Source of the DNA: Paraphysomonas bandaiensis
Taxonomy: Eukaryota > Chrysophyceae
Length of the DNA: 64,000 nt
Reading direction: 5' to 3'
Assembly (NCBI GenBank): GCA_965644295.1
Contig: CBFFRP010000124.1
Location: forward strand, 28,962-92,961
Each line of letters starts with the position of its first letter. Position 1 is the first letter of the stretch. The position numbers and the translations under genes are program-made. The notes beneath the pieces were generated by a model. The model was not told the origin of the DNA. It was given only the letters and a program-made list of their open reading frames with translations, and ran no database searches. This document shows, piece by piece, positions 23,263-34,953 of this stretch.

Positions 23263-24973
23263 ATTATTCTCTGCCCTACGATGGCAAATACAGTCCAACA
23301 TAAAGTTTCACCCTATTAACCAGCTCCAAGCCCAATGTCTCTATTGAGACCGTGGCTGAGTCACATCAGTGTGCCCAGGGCCATTTACACTCCCTTACTG
23401 CTGCATTTTGTTGACCACCACGCTTCCGACAAATTACCTGTCACACCATGTTGTACACGCTCCAAGCCCCCCTGCCTGGCCTTGCAACCTTCACCCTACT
23501 CAACTACTTCAGTTAAACAACGTGCCTGCACCAATGCAGCGCTGACCGCATGCATATGCTATCACCTAAGGAGACACCTTCGTCTCCTACACGGTTCTCT
23601 ACGGATACAACCACTTACAGCATGGCTCGTGCGAGCAGATCCACGCAAACGGCCCCCATGTACCTTCTCTGCAACCCCTGTCTCCTCTCGACACCTCTCC
23701 ACTGCACAACAGGGCCGTCTCCTGACGACAACCCAGCCCAACCCAACATGGTTTGTCTGTGGTCCATCCACCCAGCAGCCTACCCCCTCACCCTGTTCAC
23801 CTATCACCCCCACAGCCCATCCATCTCATTGGATAGACACTGTATTCCGCATACGGTATACTCGACTACTGTACTACTGTGTCCTACAGGATGTATACCA
23901 TTCCGTGTATACCTCTACTGCTGTTGGACACATCACCATGTCCATGTACCTGTCTACCTGTACTGCTGGACACATCACCATGTCCATGTACCTGTCTACC
24001 TGTACTGTTGGACACATCACCAGCTCTCTCTCTCTGTCCAACACACTCATAACACCACTGCAGTGTCATACACACACACAGTACACTCTACCTCCTCCTA
24101 GAAAACCCCCAGACAAACTATCTCCTCTCCCTTCGTCTCTGACACCTTGCCGTCATATTCCTTACACACACTCTCTATGCCTCAGTCTGTACCCCCCTGC
24201 ACCAACACAGACACTAACAAGGGCAGCTGAGGACGTCCGAGTGTCTCCTCCAGACCATCATCATCATCACGATCATCTCGTGCATAGGTCTATCAGAGTA
24301 CTCGACCTCAGTGACTCTTGTTCTGTTGCGCAGTCTCACTCTCCTCAATCAGATGTTGCCTCTCTTGCACCATCACACTCCCTCTCGACTCCCTGTAGCT
24401 GGACACACCGGATGACCCTCACATCCCACCCCTGTACAGCTATACACCCTCTTGCATGTGTTCTCTACCGCTGGCTAAGACAGCAAAAGAGCCGATTTCG
24501 ACGCTTCTTCACAGTAGGCCATAACCTTTTGCAAGACCTTCATCCACATACCTCCGAGCCACTTGGAACAATGCCTAAAGGAAGGCCACCAGATCGCCAA
24601 TCTCAGAAGGGCATATTACTGTTTCCCCTAACTGCCATAAGGCTAATAAGTCAGTCCCCGTGAGGTACAAAAGGCTATCTATCATATAGCGAGTGGAGTC
24701 TCATCCCAAGAGGAGACCTCCAGATCACACGCGCCGGTGAGTCCCAGGACACACGATCATGGCGAGCCTCATAACACACACTAAGAACGGAAGTGGTTGC
24801 ACCTTGGTGCTTGCGGCGACGCACAAGCAGCTTCTGTAGCGTTAAATAGTAGGATAAAAGAGTTTGTATTGATTAGTTACGGGTAGTAGTCTAACTAGTA
24901 TGACTAGCATTCTTCTAGCCACTAATTGGTGCAGGCTTTCAACGCCTATTGCTAAATAATCAGACATTCAATA
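23263..24973 (+). mobile_element. Retroposon copy A2 (1.71 kb) with 442-aa ORF
   Basis: A 10-bp TSD TGTCTAAACC is at 23253-23262 and 24974-24983 (the first T may belong to the element tail). The body is collinear with copy A1 (7835-9546) with only scattered substitutions, except for about 190 bp near 23545-23740, where many positions differ without a length change. The ORF 23335-24663 keeps exactly 442 codons in both copies. No known domain is recognised. The different, clean TSDs show that the two copies arose by independent insertions, not by segmental duplication. Confidence 0.85.
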
Positions 24974-24983
24974 TGTCTAAACC

Positions 24984-26203
24984 GCATATTTTCGTTAGGA
25001 CAAAAAAGGTTGTAATTATATTTTCTATATCCTACATATTTTGCTCAATCGCGATTACAATATATATATGATTCCGTTTATATTTGCGTCCAAAGACAGC
25101 ACAATTTTGAACACAAGGTACACAATCTGGCTCATTGACTATCATAAAGCAATAGCCTACCTTTCTTCCAACATACATTCCGTTTTATTACAGTTATAAT
25201 ATTCACTTAACAACAAACTACCAATACCATGCTGCCTCTCATTATCATCAGCCAGCTCGACAACACCACGCAATAGCTGCTATTACGGAATCACCAGAAC
25301 TCATATTATGTCATCCCAGTACCGCGTAATATTATTTTATTCGCATCCTCTTACTCGGACTTCTTATTATTTTGCATACTGCAGAGTTCATGCGCGTATC
25401 ACAGAGCAAACTCTGTGCTTACGGGGGAAAAATCGGAGCGACGAACCCTTTTCCGAGCTTCAAGAGTGGCACCCACAGACCTAGGGGCCAGACCAAGTGT
25501 CTCTAGAACAATGCGCATCATAGGTGTTCCTGTTGTGGAATATCAGTCAGGGAAGTACAAGAAAACAAACAGGGATTCATATATACTCGGGTGGGTGCTA
25601 TCTTACCACAAAGCAAACTTGAAAGTGCTAATAAATATGACTCCAAAGCAGCCCTCCTGTATAACACAACCATCAATCAAAGCAGCACGCTTCTTATGCA
25701 TATATACCGTTGATTACAGAATGATGCACTTCGCGACTGAATTACCATCATCCCTTTGCCTGTTCATAAAATTACAGTCAATATAAATATTACCAGGCGA
25801 TAATCGCAGAATGAGTGTATCACTTTCACCGACCTGGCAATTCTGGTAGCTTGCTCTGCAATTTCGAGCATTCTGGCCCTGTCAGTGTCCTCAGTACATT
25901 GCTACCAATAACGTTAAAAATCAGGACGCTCAACATCACAACAACTACACCTGTGGAGCTTCTGAAAGTCCCCATATCTTAGTAATACACACGAGCGGGC
26001 GAAGCGCCAGCGTGAAACAACCTTGTACACCACAACTGATCCAACCTCCTGCCACTCCGGAATAGCTGCAAACATATAGCAGTCGTTGAAACATCATATG
26101 ATGTTTCATACGGAATATTACGTTACCTGTTTGTAGCACCGCACTGTACTCTGCGGTCGCTGCTATCCGTAATACCCTCCTAATAATGCAGCAGTCAGAA
26201 AAA
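24984..26203. other. Intergenic, 1.2 kb without a recognised gene
   Basis: Contains a 123-codon ORF at 25415-25786 without recognisable features; it is probably chance. No RNA or repeat was recognised. Confidence 0.4.
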
Positions 26204-28989
26204 TTAAGTTTCCATAACATAGTCATACCGATGTAGTGGGTGCGATATGCCCATATAGTCAAGGTCATCATTTTGAATTCCAAAATCGACAAGCTATATA
26301 AAAGTAGTAAGCCAACTTAAATTGATATCTTCAAATTCAAAGCGTATGATATATTGTTTTATACACTTACATGTTGCAGATTATCATAACCTCTAGATAA
26401 AAAGTTATCTGTGTATTGATCTAGTTTTAACGCAGCCAGCCAGGCTGATATATCCACAGGCCCACCAGCATTGGCTATTCCAGCCAATCGCTCCACTGTA
26501 TCGATGCCATCCTTATTTATAACCACCGTTACCACATCATAGTACGCAGGTATAAGGACATACCTTCTCAATTTTCTCCGGAACTTGCGTCACGATGCTT
26601 GACGTGTAAATGTTGTCTGCTCCTCGAGGACTGGCAACAGATGTTCTAGAAGCAGTTCGTAATCTCTGATAATTATCAATCGCCTGTACAAATATATCAT
26701 TCACATCATGTACTTTGATGTGTAATACAACTTAACAACTGAAAAATAAGTAAAGCAATAACTGATGTGTCCATAACTGAGACATACTGCATTACACAGC
26801 ACTCTACACTACTATCCATACCAGTTGTATCGCATCAATCCACTCTAACATCGACTCCTCACCATCAGCGGAAAATTCGCGGTGGTATTGGCTATTAACA
26901 TTTATCTTATGAAATGGCTAACACAAAGGTACTTACGTGGATGGGTCGTGATGAAAGTCTTCTTTCGGATCCAGCACCACAAATCTAAAAATCAGTATAA
27001 GACATTTATCCCATCTAATACCATACATTCACGTACCTATACTGCTTTGTCCTCTTAACTTTGGCGTCGAGCAATTCTATGTGCCCTTTCTCTACACGAT
27101 CTTCAACTGCAGCATACCATCTGTACATTGCACAATTTTTACATACATTTGCTACAAATAACAAGAGCAATACCTCAGCTGATATGGAGTCAGCACAAGC
27201 CACCGAAATTTCCAATTTCTGAATCCTGTACATAGCGTTAGACTATGTGCTCTGGATCAACAGCAATATTTCGAAGTTACCAGTCTTATTCCTTTTGTAA
27301 ATGTATCCCGCCTTGAGAACAGTGTTGGGACCTCCTTCATTGAGAGCATACAGCTCTCGCAATTTCTTCTCTGTTAGAGGCTATAAAGCACCGGTTATCA
27401 TAACAGCAGCTCAATAGTTTCATAAAAAATCTAATTGATATGAAACCCCAAATGGTTCTAACGTTACTTGATGTAAAACGTGGTCATACCTCATGCGATT
27501 GTCCTATCGCACTGCTTCTCTTCGCAATAGGAGACGCCGAGTTCAGTGGCGGTACAGGTGAAGGAGGCACAGAAGCAGCATCATCTGCCTCGTCTTCACC
27601 CATGTCAACAGGCTTCATTGGAGGGGCGGGGATGCAGTCGTCTTCATAGGATTCGTAGAGATCGGACAACCAGTCTATTTACATCATTACAGCCTCGTCG
27701 GTAATTAATTCCACACACAGTGTGTTAGCAACAGCAATGTCTCTTATATGTTCCATATACAGAGCTCAACGACATGTTTTCATCATACAGCAATGAGGGT
27801 ACTCACCGTAGACGTCGTCCGAAAAAGGCCTATCAGCCACCTCATACTCACAGCATTGAAGCGCCAGCATTACTAGAGATGGCGGAGCATCATCCGGCAA
27901 ATCCGCTTGTACTTGTTCCCGGTCTAAAACAAAAGCGTCTTGCGGCTTCCGGTGTGCGAACGATGTTTTTCCTACTTGAACACGCTTCATGATCTAAGGA
28001 AACAATGAATTAAGTTAGCATTCTTCACATCGAAATATACAAAGTGTAGTCCACATATACCTCGAGAAGAACCATACCAAAGCTGAAGACATCTACAGAT
28101 GATCCGTACTCCTCATCAAACATCAATTCTGCCAACAAAATTAATGCCTATCCTCAACATCGTTGAAGTAAAACGTACCTGGCGCCATGTACTCATTTGT
28201 GCCGCATATCGTCATCCTTTACTGTGCAATTAGATTGCCAAATTCGAGATTATCAAGTAATGCAAAACCTACCGGCGACTGAGAACCGGCTCTCCATTTC
28301 CCGTGCCACCAGCTCCGAAATCACGGGCCATGCCGAAATCAGATAACTACTCATATGCATAGAGTTAAATCATGGACATCTAAATTGAACAACATGCAGT
28401 ATTGATAAAATTCACCTTGCAAGTCCAATTGTGGTCCAGTAACATGTTGCTGCTTTTTATATCACGATGAATGAAGTTATGTCTATGCAAGTACTTCAAA
28501 GCACTAGCAGCATCAGTAGCTATTTTAATTCGAAATTTCCATCCCAATTCGTGGTCAGAAAGTAGCAACCCAAGTAAATCGCCACCCTAAAAGACTTTAG
28601 CAAAGCATGCAAGTAGCATATTGACATTAAAATCTCACCTGACAGAATTCCGTGACAATATACAGTGCATTTAAATTCGATTCGACTTCCGAAACCTCGT
28701 TACATGCACCGATATAATTCACAAGGTTAGGATGAGATGCGTTTTTTAACACAGCCAATTCGCGCAATAAGTAGTTATCCAAATCCTTATCAATCCTCGT
28801 TTGTTTCTTTACAGCAACAAAATCTCCGAAATATTTCCCGATATAGACAGTAGAAAACTGACCTTCACCTATTTGAGGGCCGCTAAAGAAACATTAGAGA
28901 GTGATAAGGCAGCAGTCATGTGCTCACATTGTCACTGACGAGATGTCCAGCCAAAAGTCCCTCTCTTCAAAACTGGGAAACCCCTCCAT
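26204..28989 (-). CDS. TKL-like protein kinase with PH and SAM domains
   Basis: Sixteen exons: 28989-28928, 28882-28639, 28586-28416, 28346-28273, 28216-28179, 28128-28061, 27993-27807, 27674-27490, 27380-27281, 27225-27174, 27120-27037, 26984-26937, 26891-26822, 26683-26564, 26511-26371, 26293-26204; all splice in phase to 577 aa. The kinase domain is complete: GEGQFSTVYIG loop, AVKK lysine, FIHRDIKSSNMLL catalytic loop, DFGMARDFG, then GTNEYMAPE. A PH domain follows (GYIYKRNKTG, FRNWKFRWLVL, then the C-terminal helix SMLEWIDAIQL). The protein ends in a SAM domain (ISAWLAALKLDQYTDNFL, DDLDYMGIS). The Ser/Thr-type HRDIKSSN loop and sequence style point to the TKL group. The PH domain implies membrane lipid recruitment and SAM implies oligomerisation. 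Substrate unknown. Confidence 0.85.
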
Positions 28990-29494
28990 TGGAAAGGTGC
29001 TAAATGCTTATGAACAGGGGAAGCGTGTCGATCACAGAATGCTCGTAAACTCCTATATCTGTAGATAGGGGGTATAGATGTAATATATGTGCACAGGGCT
29101 TGTATAGGTATGTATGTATCGAGTGTGAAGTCGTGTACGATCATGTCGCAGTACGTATCGGCCTCTACTCCGTATTGTATATCTACCGCCGTATGTGTTG
29201 ATGTAGGCACACACACCAGAGTGGAGTATCCTATTGTGAATACAGGAGCATACTGTACCGCATGCAACCTCCTCTACAGCAATATCCAACAGGGAAAATT
29301 TGCCTTCTCATATACAACTACACTGTATACTATACTGTATACTGCCTACACTAAGTAAAAATACATCAATGTATACACCAGTATTACGAATTCATATGAT
29401 GCATAACTGCCTCGAGGTGGTCTCTGCCTGTTCCGTGCATGTCACTCACTGGCCATTCCACTGAATAGAAGCAAATGCACTAATTCTCCTGTAG
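28990..29494. promoter_or_regulatory. Divergent promoter region, kinase and RPAP3
   Basis: A 505-bp gap between head-to-head genes. Several short ORFs on both strands look like chance. A CTGTATACTATACTGTATAC stretch near 29325 is locally palindromic. No specific regulatory motif was assigned. Confidence 0.4.
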
Positions 29495-31804
29495 TTGGAA
29501 CAAATTAATTTAAGAGACTCGCCTCTGCATAAAATGGACGCACTTCGTGTTCAAAACCAAATTCGTCATAATGCTGAAGAAGTTGGAAGTTTCTTCTCTG
29601 ATTTGGCTAAATGGGAGAAAGAAATAAAAGTGAAAGATAAAAATCTCAGGGAAGGGAAAGGCATTAAAGGTAGAAAGCCTATTCGAAGAGGAGCTGGAAC
29701 GGTACAAGTTTCAACAGGCCCATCCCCAGTTTCACATTCGAATACTAGTGGTACAGCTGGGTCTGTTGATAGGGTCACATCAGCCGCGAAGCACACATAT
29801 GACATCGGATATAAGAAATGGGAGAAGTTTGATGAAGATTCACTGGAGACAGTGTCGAAAGGTTGATTCATTGCTTCTATTAAAATATTGTATAACTTTT
29901 CACTCAGATGACGCTGGCATAATTTCCAAAGAATCCTTGAAAGATAGTGACCTTTCAACTCTGACCCCTGCAACGATCATCAACAGTACTTCCCAGCCTG
30001 AAGTATCAAAGGTGTGTATTGCATTCACGTTTGTACTTCTTCGTGTTCAACTGTTTCTTATTCATGCCTCACATGTGAATATTGTTTGCGCTTCCAGGCT
30101 GAAATTCCTCGTGCTCAAGGCACAGCCTCCAATCGGGATATCGAACTGTACGAACGTGAACGGGGAAATGCAGAGTTCAAGGCGGGTAACTTTACAGCTG
30201 CTGTCAAATGCTACACGAAGTGTCTTGGGTTAAAGGTACAGTACTATTGCAAGATATATCGTAGCTAATATTGAGCTCTTACAGCAACACAACTACATAG
30301 CATTTTCCAACAGAGCGATGGCGTACTTGAAGCTCCATGACAATGTTAAAGCAGAGGTGACCTTACTCGCTAAATAAGTGTCTATATTGGGATTATTAAG
30401 TAATTTCTGTTGCTGTACACTTCATGTCCATAATATTCTTGACTCAATGTAATCGATTATGTATTTGAAGATTGACTGTACCAGTGCCCTGCGCATTGAG
30501 GCCACTCATGTGAAATCTTTGCTTCGTCGAGCGACAGCCAGGAATGCATTAGGAAAACACAGAGCAGCAGTGCTCGATTTGCGAACAGCGGCGTCTATTG
30601 ACCCTACCAAGTAAGCACACGCAACTGCAACGATGTCTTCATGTGAGAGGGTTAGTCGTGGTTTATTTCTAACATATTTCTCCCTACAGCAAGCAAGTTG
30701 CACAAGAACTGAAGAAATCCCTTGACCTATTAAAATCAGCCGTTACTCGCGCACCAATGGTTCAGTTGAAGACTGCGTGGGTATCGGATGGTGATGCCGA
30801 CACTGCTGCAGATGCTGAATTGAAATCAGGTGAAGGGAATGAACTCTCTGTACACACATACGTAGTTATGTTCTGTATATCATGGGTATTACTGATACCT
30901 GATTGTCATTTTGATTCCTCGGTAATTTTTGTGATTAATGTGTATTTATAGTTGATTTATTGGCCGGGCCGGATCTTCCTCATCCTTTAGACAAATCCAA
31001 TAATAACTTGTCATCATCAGTAGAATCCCTATCCACGAAATCCAGTGATGTTGTAGTACCACCGGAAGCCGCAGAAACTGTTAACGATGTACAAACTGAC
31101 AGTCAAGTTGATGCGGATGCAGGTGAATTAACGCGTGCGTGTTCTACTCTAAAATTGTCAGTAATTTTGGTATATTAGACTATGTTAAGCTCTCTGTTCC
31201 GGAACAACATACACCCACGGAATCTAACGAACCTGTAGTTTCTACTTCTAGTTCTGATGGTACTATCGAGCATACATCCAAAACGAGCAAGATAAGCAAA
31301 GTGAACACCCTTTCTTCTGCACCAGCGAAGACGAAGTGTTCCAAACACAGTTCTGGGGGAAAAAAGAAGAAAAGCTCGATGTCTCACGGTGGCACTAAAT
31401 CAAATGCGAATGTATGCTATGGCATTGAGCGCTCTTTAGTTTCATTGCGCGGAAATGATAAACTTCTCTCCGACTATTTGGTCACTCTTGATCCTAATAC
31501 TGTATTTCCTGACCCTTCAACCAGCGCTGCCAGTGGTGGCACTGTTCTTGAAGCTGACGTTATTGTGGACCTGCTATTGAGTGTATCTAAATGTATTGGT
31601 GGGATGCGAAGTGATTGGGACACCGTTCTTCAGTGGTTTGAATCTGTACAGCGTATTCCGTCTTTCGGATTTGTGAAGTCCCTTTTTTCCCAGAAGCAAG
31701 CAAAGGAGCTTAGTGATGCCTTGAATCAGGCGTATGTTCATAGCAATTCAGATGATTACTTGCGTAGAATTGATAATATCAAAGTTGCTTTTAGTTGCCT
31801 CTAA
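29495..31804 (+). CDS. RPAP3: RNA polymerase II-associated protein 3 (R2TP subunit)
   Basis: Eight exons: 29495-29861, 29908-30011, 30098-30235, 30285-30356, 30471-30610, 30690-30829, 30952-31122, 31179-31804. The N-terminal block VQNQIRHNAEEVGSFFSDL then WEKEIKVKDKNL matches the start of RPAP3/Spag1 proteins. Three TPR motifs follow over exons 3-6 (GNAEFKAGNFTAAVKCYTK; YIAFSNRAMAYLKL; LLRRATARNALGKHRAA), with Arg/Lys residues of the type that bind Hsp70/Hsp90 EEVD tails. A Lys/Ser-rich linker leads to the RPAP3_C domain (about 31400-31790, WDTVLQWFESVQRIPSF), which binds the RuvBL ATPases. Role: co-chaperone of Hsp90 in assembling RNA polymerases and snoRNPs. The start may be the second Met at 29534, which fits the family N-terminus better. 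Confidence 0.9.
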
Positions 31805-32129
31805 GTATATGATGTGTTCAGTAATCTATATTTTCATCACTTAATAAAAATTAGCTAAGAAGGGAGAATTGATATGTCTTTGTATTTTGTATGCTGTACT
31901 ATATACTATATGTTGAGTATAGTGAAGCTGTGTACAATGGCTCTGCCTTGCGAACGAATAAAAAGTCAATATTAGAAAAATAACTGTTATTTATAGGAGC
32001 CGTAATCATACAAAGTACGATGACGTAGTGCATTGACAAATTAGATTCATCACGTAACATATATATCACTTGGCATTCGTTACATGCTGGCAAAAACTTG
32101 AATAATTCCAAGCATTATACATAAATCTA
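31805..32129. other. Convergent intergenic region
   Basis: The 3' ends of RPAP3 (plus) and the papain-like gene (minus) face each other across 325 bp. An AATAAA word at 31844 lies just after the RPAP3 stop and could be its poly(A) signal. No gene was seen. Confidence 0.4.
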
Positions 32130-33312
32130 TCACGAAAGGTTAGGATAACTGGGTGCATCCAGCACACCGCATCGGTCAGCGTCAGATTTCTCTATGCGCA
32201 AGTAACCCTGTTCCCCCCAAGAGGTGCCCCAGCTGTTTTTAATTTTCCAGTAATCGAGGCCAGAGTCAGGATCCGTCCCGTATCCCACAACAAGAACCCC
32301 ATGGTCAACACGCTGTCCACATTTTCCTGAGAAGACACCACTCCCATAGGACTTGATGCCGATTTGATTGGCCTGTATTGCGACGGACACTGGTTGCTGG
32401 TATACAGCAGAGGTGAGGGCACTAACAGACCCCTGAGTTACGTCAGTGTAACTAGTAGGGGCTGTGCCTTTTAAAGATGAGCAAGAAGTAGAGCATTCGC
32501 CAGAGGAGCCCGTATCCCCTGATGAGTATGGGTAAGCAGTGCTGGTGCAAAGTCCACCGTTTTTCTTAACCCAGGAGAATCCGCTGTCCATCCACCTAAG
32601 CACCACACAATATTAATTAGTACATGTAATTACGTTCCAACTCCACGCACCCTCCATCACATCCGGTGTCAGTTGTGTCACAAGATATGATATTCTGCTC
32701 AGAGAGGCTCGTGAGATCGTTGCCTTGAATCTGGTACGCGCTCTCAATTGCTGCAGCAACTGAGAATGCCCAACCACCAGAACTACATGCACATACCATG
32801 TGAAATCACACTTATACGTGCATTGCATAGTCCATTACCTGCACTTCCCCTGGTCCTTTACATCTGTAACCGCTCCCTTACTGGTCCAGTCCCAAGAGCT
32901 GGGGACAACAGTGTAATTCGAGGAAGTATCCACTGGGCCAGCTGACGTAAGCCCCGGCTTTGAGTGAGCAGAAGCACGTAACCCCATATGAGACTCAAAT
33001 TCAGATAGTGTCATATGCGAAAAGGCGTTGTGCGCTAAAGTGTATGTGGACTCTTTATCTAAACAAAAGTTAATGAAATATTTAAAACAAACTGATGTAC
33101 GTACTGGCATTGTGCTCCTCAATGATATTATCCGTTTCAATAAATATCTGTAAACGACGGGCGTATTCACTAGCATTAGGAAATGATATCGAGTACTTTT
33201 CCATCCACTCTGCAAACATATTTTCATAGTGCTCTTGCGAGTGTGTATATGTATGTATACAGGAGCATGTTGATAGGGCGCCCAGCACCACTGCAACAAA
33301 TCCGCTGTGCAT
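32130..33312 (-). CDS. Papain-family (C1A) protein lacking the catalytic Cys
   Basis: Four exons: 33312-33105, 33058-32839, 32782-32651, 32595-32130; 341 aa. A signal peptide (MHSGFVAVVLGALSTCSC) is followed by an I29 inhibitor prodomain (WMEKYSISFPNASEYARRLQ, then LAHNAFSHMTLSEF) and a C1A peptidase domain starting VPSSWDWTSKGAV. The oxyanion Gln is present (DQGKC), the His is in VDHGVLVVGYG and the Asn in YWKIKNSWGTSWGEQGYLRI. At the active site, however, the usual CGSCWAF reads CSSGGWAF: the Cys is replaced by Gly and one residue is added. The exon 2-3 junction falls inside this motif, but I found no alternative splice that restores a Cys. A catalytically dead secreted or vacuolar homologue is the simplest reading; soybean P34 is a known C1A protein with a Cys-to-Gly change. 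Confidence 0.85.
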
Positions 33313-33714
33313 CCTCAGTTCCGCTGGATATGAGTAGAAATGAAAGTTGAAGAATTGTTAAGTGTGTGAAAGGAGTGGGAGCGAGGAGTATAATAGCTAG
33401 CTGGATGCTACAAACACTGTGAACTAATTCATCTAGAGATGACACAGACACATATGCACATACACCTCCTACATACACCATGCTCATACTGCTGTATATC
33501 ATGCACACCTACAACAATGTACGTACCTACCTGCCTACCTCACACAACAAGATCTGACGACAGTATTCTGGACCGTATTCTATCTGTAGTTTCCATCATA
33601 TGGATTTCATTGCATGTATTCTCATCATCTCCACTCTGCTGCATGGCTGCATGATGTCCCGATCCACTGCATTAATGAATGATAATATTCACTTCACACT
33701 CATTGAGGTAGATA
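33313..33714. promoter_or_regulatory. Divergent promoter region
   Basis: A 402-bp gap between the minus-strand papain-like gene and the plus-strand decarboxylase-like gene. No motif was identified with confidence. Confidence 0.35.
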
Positions 33715-34641
33715 TTGTTCATGCGACAATCAGTTAGAAAATTTTATTCTCGTATACAAGTAGCAAGGGCGTCGTGTCTTTCACAGAGGAGTCAGGGCAC
33801 TCTTGCACTCCAGCACGGAGATTTTCTTGATCTTATATGTGACCATGGCGATGGAAATATTCATTTTATTCCTGGAAAGATTGCCGATATCATACTTGAC
33901 AACCCAGGAAAGCGAAACGCTCTGTCCGGGAAGATGATTGTACAACTCATACGTATAATCGACGAGATCGTTGAAGACCATGAGTGTAGCAGCGTTATAC
34001 TACGAGGTGCCAGTTCTACCCAGCCATCTTTTTGTGCTGGTTTGGACTTTTCTTTAGCTAAAGACTTAATAAATACTCCTGAACGCGGGCTTGAAATGTG
34101 CATGCTCATGACGGATGCTCTTACGAATCTACGTAGGTCACATCTTATCAGTCTTGCTGCGATTCACGGCCCAGCATTGGGAGGAGGTGCTGAATTGGCT
34201 ACGGCATGTGACTTTAGACTAATGTCATCAGCACCAGCGACTCGCATTGGTTTTGTACATGCTACAATTGGCGCGAGCCCGGGTTGGGGAGGTGGCCGAC
34301 GATTGGTAAGCATTGTAGGCCGGTCTGCGGCGCTTCGCCTCTTTGGAACAGCACAGCGATTGAGTGCTGAGGAAGCAGTTGGAATAGGATTAGCGGATGG
34401 AGTGCTATCTAGTTCAGCTATAGAGGAAGATGACAATCTAGAGGAGGATAATATCGGACAGCAGGCAAAAAATTTCCTTCGGCCTTTCGCTGAGATGAAA
34501 TATCCGAGAGCAGTAGGAGAGTTAAAATCATTAGTCGCGAGTATAGCAGATGACCCAAGTGAAGCTGAGGAGATTGAAAAGAGAGTGTTTATGAAGAGGT
34601 GGGGCTCAAGTGACAACGTAAATGCCCTCAAATCGAAATAG
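33715..34641 (+). CDS. ECHDC1: Ethylmalonyl-CoA decarboxylase-like, crotonase family
   Basis: A single-exon 308-aa protein. The crotonase core is clear: LDNPGKRNALSGKM near residue 63, the first oxyanion-hole segment SFCAGLDFSLAKDL, then GLEMCMLMTDALTNLRRSHL and the second oxyanion segment HGPALGGGAELATACDFRLM, followed by RIGFVHATIGASPGWGG. The spacing GxEMCMxMxxxLTxLxxxxLIS and FVHxxxGxxPxWGG closely follows animal ECHDC1, which removes ethylmalonyl-CoA made by promiscuous acetyl-CoA carboxylase (metabolite proofreading). The basic, Ser/Arg-rich N-terminus (RQSVRKFYSRIQVARASCL) looks like a mitochondrial presequence, whereas animal ECHDC1 is cytosolic. A general enoyl-CoA hydratase role is the alternative. 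Confidence 0.85.
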   Translation: MFMRQSVRKFYSRIQVARASCLSQRSQGTLALQHGDFLDLICDHGDGNIHFIPGKIADIILDNPGKRNALSGKMIVQLIRIIDEIVEDHECSSVILRGASSTQPSFCAGLDFSLAKDLINTPERGLEMCMLMTDALTNLRRSHLISLAAIHGPALGGGAELATACDFRLMSSAPATRIGFVHATIGASPGWGGGRRLVSIVGRSAALRLFGTAQRLSAEEAVGIGLADGVLSSSAIEEDDNLEEDNIGQQAKNFLRPFAEMKYPRAVGELKSLVASIADDPSEAEEIEKRVFMKRWGSSDNVNALKSK

Positions 34642-34953
34642 AGGTGTGTTCTCGACAACAATTGTCTCTGCCCTCATGGAGTACTAAGAAACCATCTCTT
34701 TGAATATTATTTTGAATAAATTACGTATAAAAGGCTATGTGTATAGAAGTAGCAGAAACCTCTATTGAAACAACGGTATTCAGATATGTGTACATCTACG
34801 ATGCTTTCAACAATAATTGCAAGAAGTGATAATTACTCTCTTTTTTCCCTAATAGCTTGTAAGCTGCTTTCTCAACATATTGTAGTTTTATTCTTAGTAA
34901 ATTACAGTGGTAATACTTACAATCGCGTGAGGCGGTGCTAACATTGACATTTA
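34642..34953. other. Convergent intergenic region
   Basis: 312 bp between the 3' ends of the ECHDC1-like gene (plus) and the unknown secreted-type protein (minus). AATAAA-like words occur near 34716. No gene was seen. Confidence 0.35.

Noticed and set aside
7835-24973. A1 and A2 as a segmental duplication
   Set aside because: Flanks outside the 1.71-kb units are unrelated and each unit has its own TSD, so independent insertion is better.
29566-29973. 135-codon minus-strand ORF over RPAP3 exon 1
   Set aside because: Antisense of the conserved RPAP3 N-terminus and crosses a splice site of that gene.
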